DNA from: Xylophilus sp. GOD-11R
Lineage (GTDB): Bacteria > Pseudomonadota > Gammaproteobacteria > Burkholderiales > Burkholderiaceae_C
Direction of reading: 5' to 3'
DNA length: 64,000 nucleotides
NCBI RefSeq assembly: GCF_033546935.1
Contig: NZ_CP137854.1
Location: 186,001 to 250,000, forward strand
Part shown: positions 63,448-64,000 of the stretch, piece by piece
How the letters are laid out: each line of letters opens with the position of its first letter
How positions within the stretch are numbered: the stretch's first letter is position 1
The notes under the pieces: model-generated
What the model saw: the letters and a program-made list of their open reading frames with translations, nothing else
What the model was told of the DNA's origin: nothing
The model's database searches: none
Made by a program: the position numbers and the translations under genes

Positions 63448-64000
63448 ACCCGTCTTCTTCCGTGCCTTCATCTCCCGTTTCCTCTTCTTCTTCTCTTTCT
63501 CCCGAACTCTGGCAACAGCTGCAGCAGGTGGCCGAAGTGCTGGCGGCCGTGCGTGGGGGCCGCTCCGCGCCGGTCGCGCTCGAAGCGGTACCGGTGGCGC
63601 TGCGGCCCGGCGTACGCGCGCTGGTGTTCCAGGTGCTGCGGGTGCTGGGCCGGGCCGAAGCCTTGCGTCGCAAGCTTGCCACCCGTACGCCGCCGCCGCT
63701 GCCCGACGCCTTGCTGTGCGCCGCATTGGCCCTGATCTGGCGCCAGGCCGATGCGCCCTACGAATCCTTCACGCTGGTCGACCAGGCGGTCGAGGCTGCC
63801 AAGCGCAACCCCGCGATTCGACCCCAGTCCGGCTTCATCAACGCCTGCCTGCGACGTTTCCTGCGTGAGCAGGAAGCGCTGGTCGCCGCCACCGACTCCG
63901 AACCACTGGCCGCGTGGAACCATCCGCGCTGGTGGATCGAGCGGCTCAAGCGTGACCACCCGCGGCAGTGGCAGGAGATCCTGCGCGCCGACAACTCCCA
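63444..64000 (+). CDS. rsmB: 16S rRNA (cytosine-967-C5)-methyltransferase RsmB, 3' end beyond window
   Basis: The frame is open from ATG 63444 to the window end (185 codons visible). A Ser-rich, low-complexity start (about residues 3-20) is followed by the NusB-like RNA-binding domain: RPGVRALVFQVLRVLGRAEA, LLCAALALIWRQADAPYESF, TLVDQAVEAAK and SGFINACLRRFLREQEAL. The linker WNHPRWWIERLKRDHP leads to the methyltransferase domain, which lies outside. The ATG overlaps the stop of the LemA-like gene. The Ser run encoded by TCT repeats is not conserved in the family and suggests a slippery N-terminus. Confidence 0.85.
   Translation, partial: MNPSSSVPSSPVSSSSSLSPELWQQLQQVAEVLAAVRGGRSAPVALEAVPVALRPGVRALVFQVLRVLGRAEALRRKLATRTPPPLPDALLCAALALIWRQADAPYESFTLVDQAVEAAKRNPAIRPQSGFINACLRRFLREQEALVAATDSEPLAAWNHPRWWIERLKRDHPRQWQEILRADNS

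Overview
The window is a high-GC (roughly two-thirds G+C by eye) chromosomal segment of a Burkholderiales bacterium, most likely a Comamonadaceae member (Acidovorax/Xylophilus/Variovorax neighbourhood). This rests on the order tRNA-Tyr, tRNA-Gly, tRNA-Thr, tuf, tRNA-Trp, secE, nusG, rplKAJL, rpoBC, on the trpEGDC-ung run beside rpe and gph, and on protein sequences typical of that family. I assign no species.

Layout. 0-6.4 kb: a kinase-like gene fragment, an unrecognised 475-residue protein behind a perfect plant-inducible-promoter (PIP) box, an FMN-binding glutamate-synthase-like membrane protein, a YecA/SEC-C protein and a CHASE-GGDEF diguanylate cyclase. 6.4-7.8 kb: a lower-GC patch with one PEP-CTERM protein and a consensus FNR box. 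7.8-16.9 kb: an accessory catabolic island with a VanB-type reductase and a flavoprotein divergent from GntR and LysR regulators, then a cupin, a complete TRAP transporter (DctP, DctQ, DctM), a DUF2848 protein and an amidase. 17.1-22.5 kb: three large polytopic membrane proteins resembling GT-C-type surface-polysaccharide enzymes. 22.6-26.6 kb: a compact minus-strand run of DUF3455 lipoprotein, ECF sigma, anti-sigma, thiL, pgpA and pncC. 26.7-37.6 kb: AlkC-like repair protein, a kinase-like protein with effector-like features, acyl-CoA ligase, glutamate-cysteine ligase, antiporter, a YfiR/YfiN-type c-di-GMP pair, a Gcr-type membrane protein and apaG. 37.7-47.6 kb: rpe, a stress insert (30-residue membrane peptide, katE, two small hydrophilic/glycine-zipper proteins), gph, a candidate trp leader, trpE-trpG-trpD-trpC and ung. 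47.6-64 kb: patatin phospholipase, the tRNA/tuf/ribosomal-protein/RNA-polymerase core, a LemA-like protein and the start of rsmB.

How it fits together. The right third is conserved housekeeping whose genes are coupled by short overlaps. The left two-thirds is accessory. Its most notable signals are regulatory: a textbook PIP box with a -10-like hexamer and a Shine-Dalgarno in register ahead of an unknown protein (candidate HrpX/HrpB-controlled, type III-secreted effector); a near-match of that box ahead of a minimal kinase-like protein; a 24-bp palindrome between the GntR regulator and its divergent flavoprotein/reductase pair; a consensus FNR box upstream of the PEP-CTERM gene; and a candidate trp attenuator with three self-complementary segments. 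No CRISPR array, insertion sequence, prophage or rRNA gene was seen.
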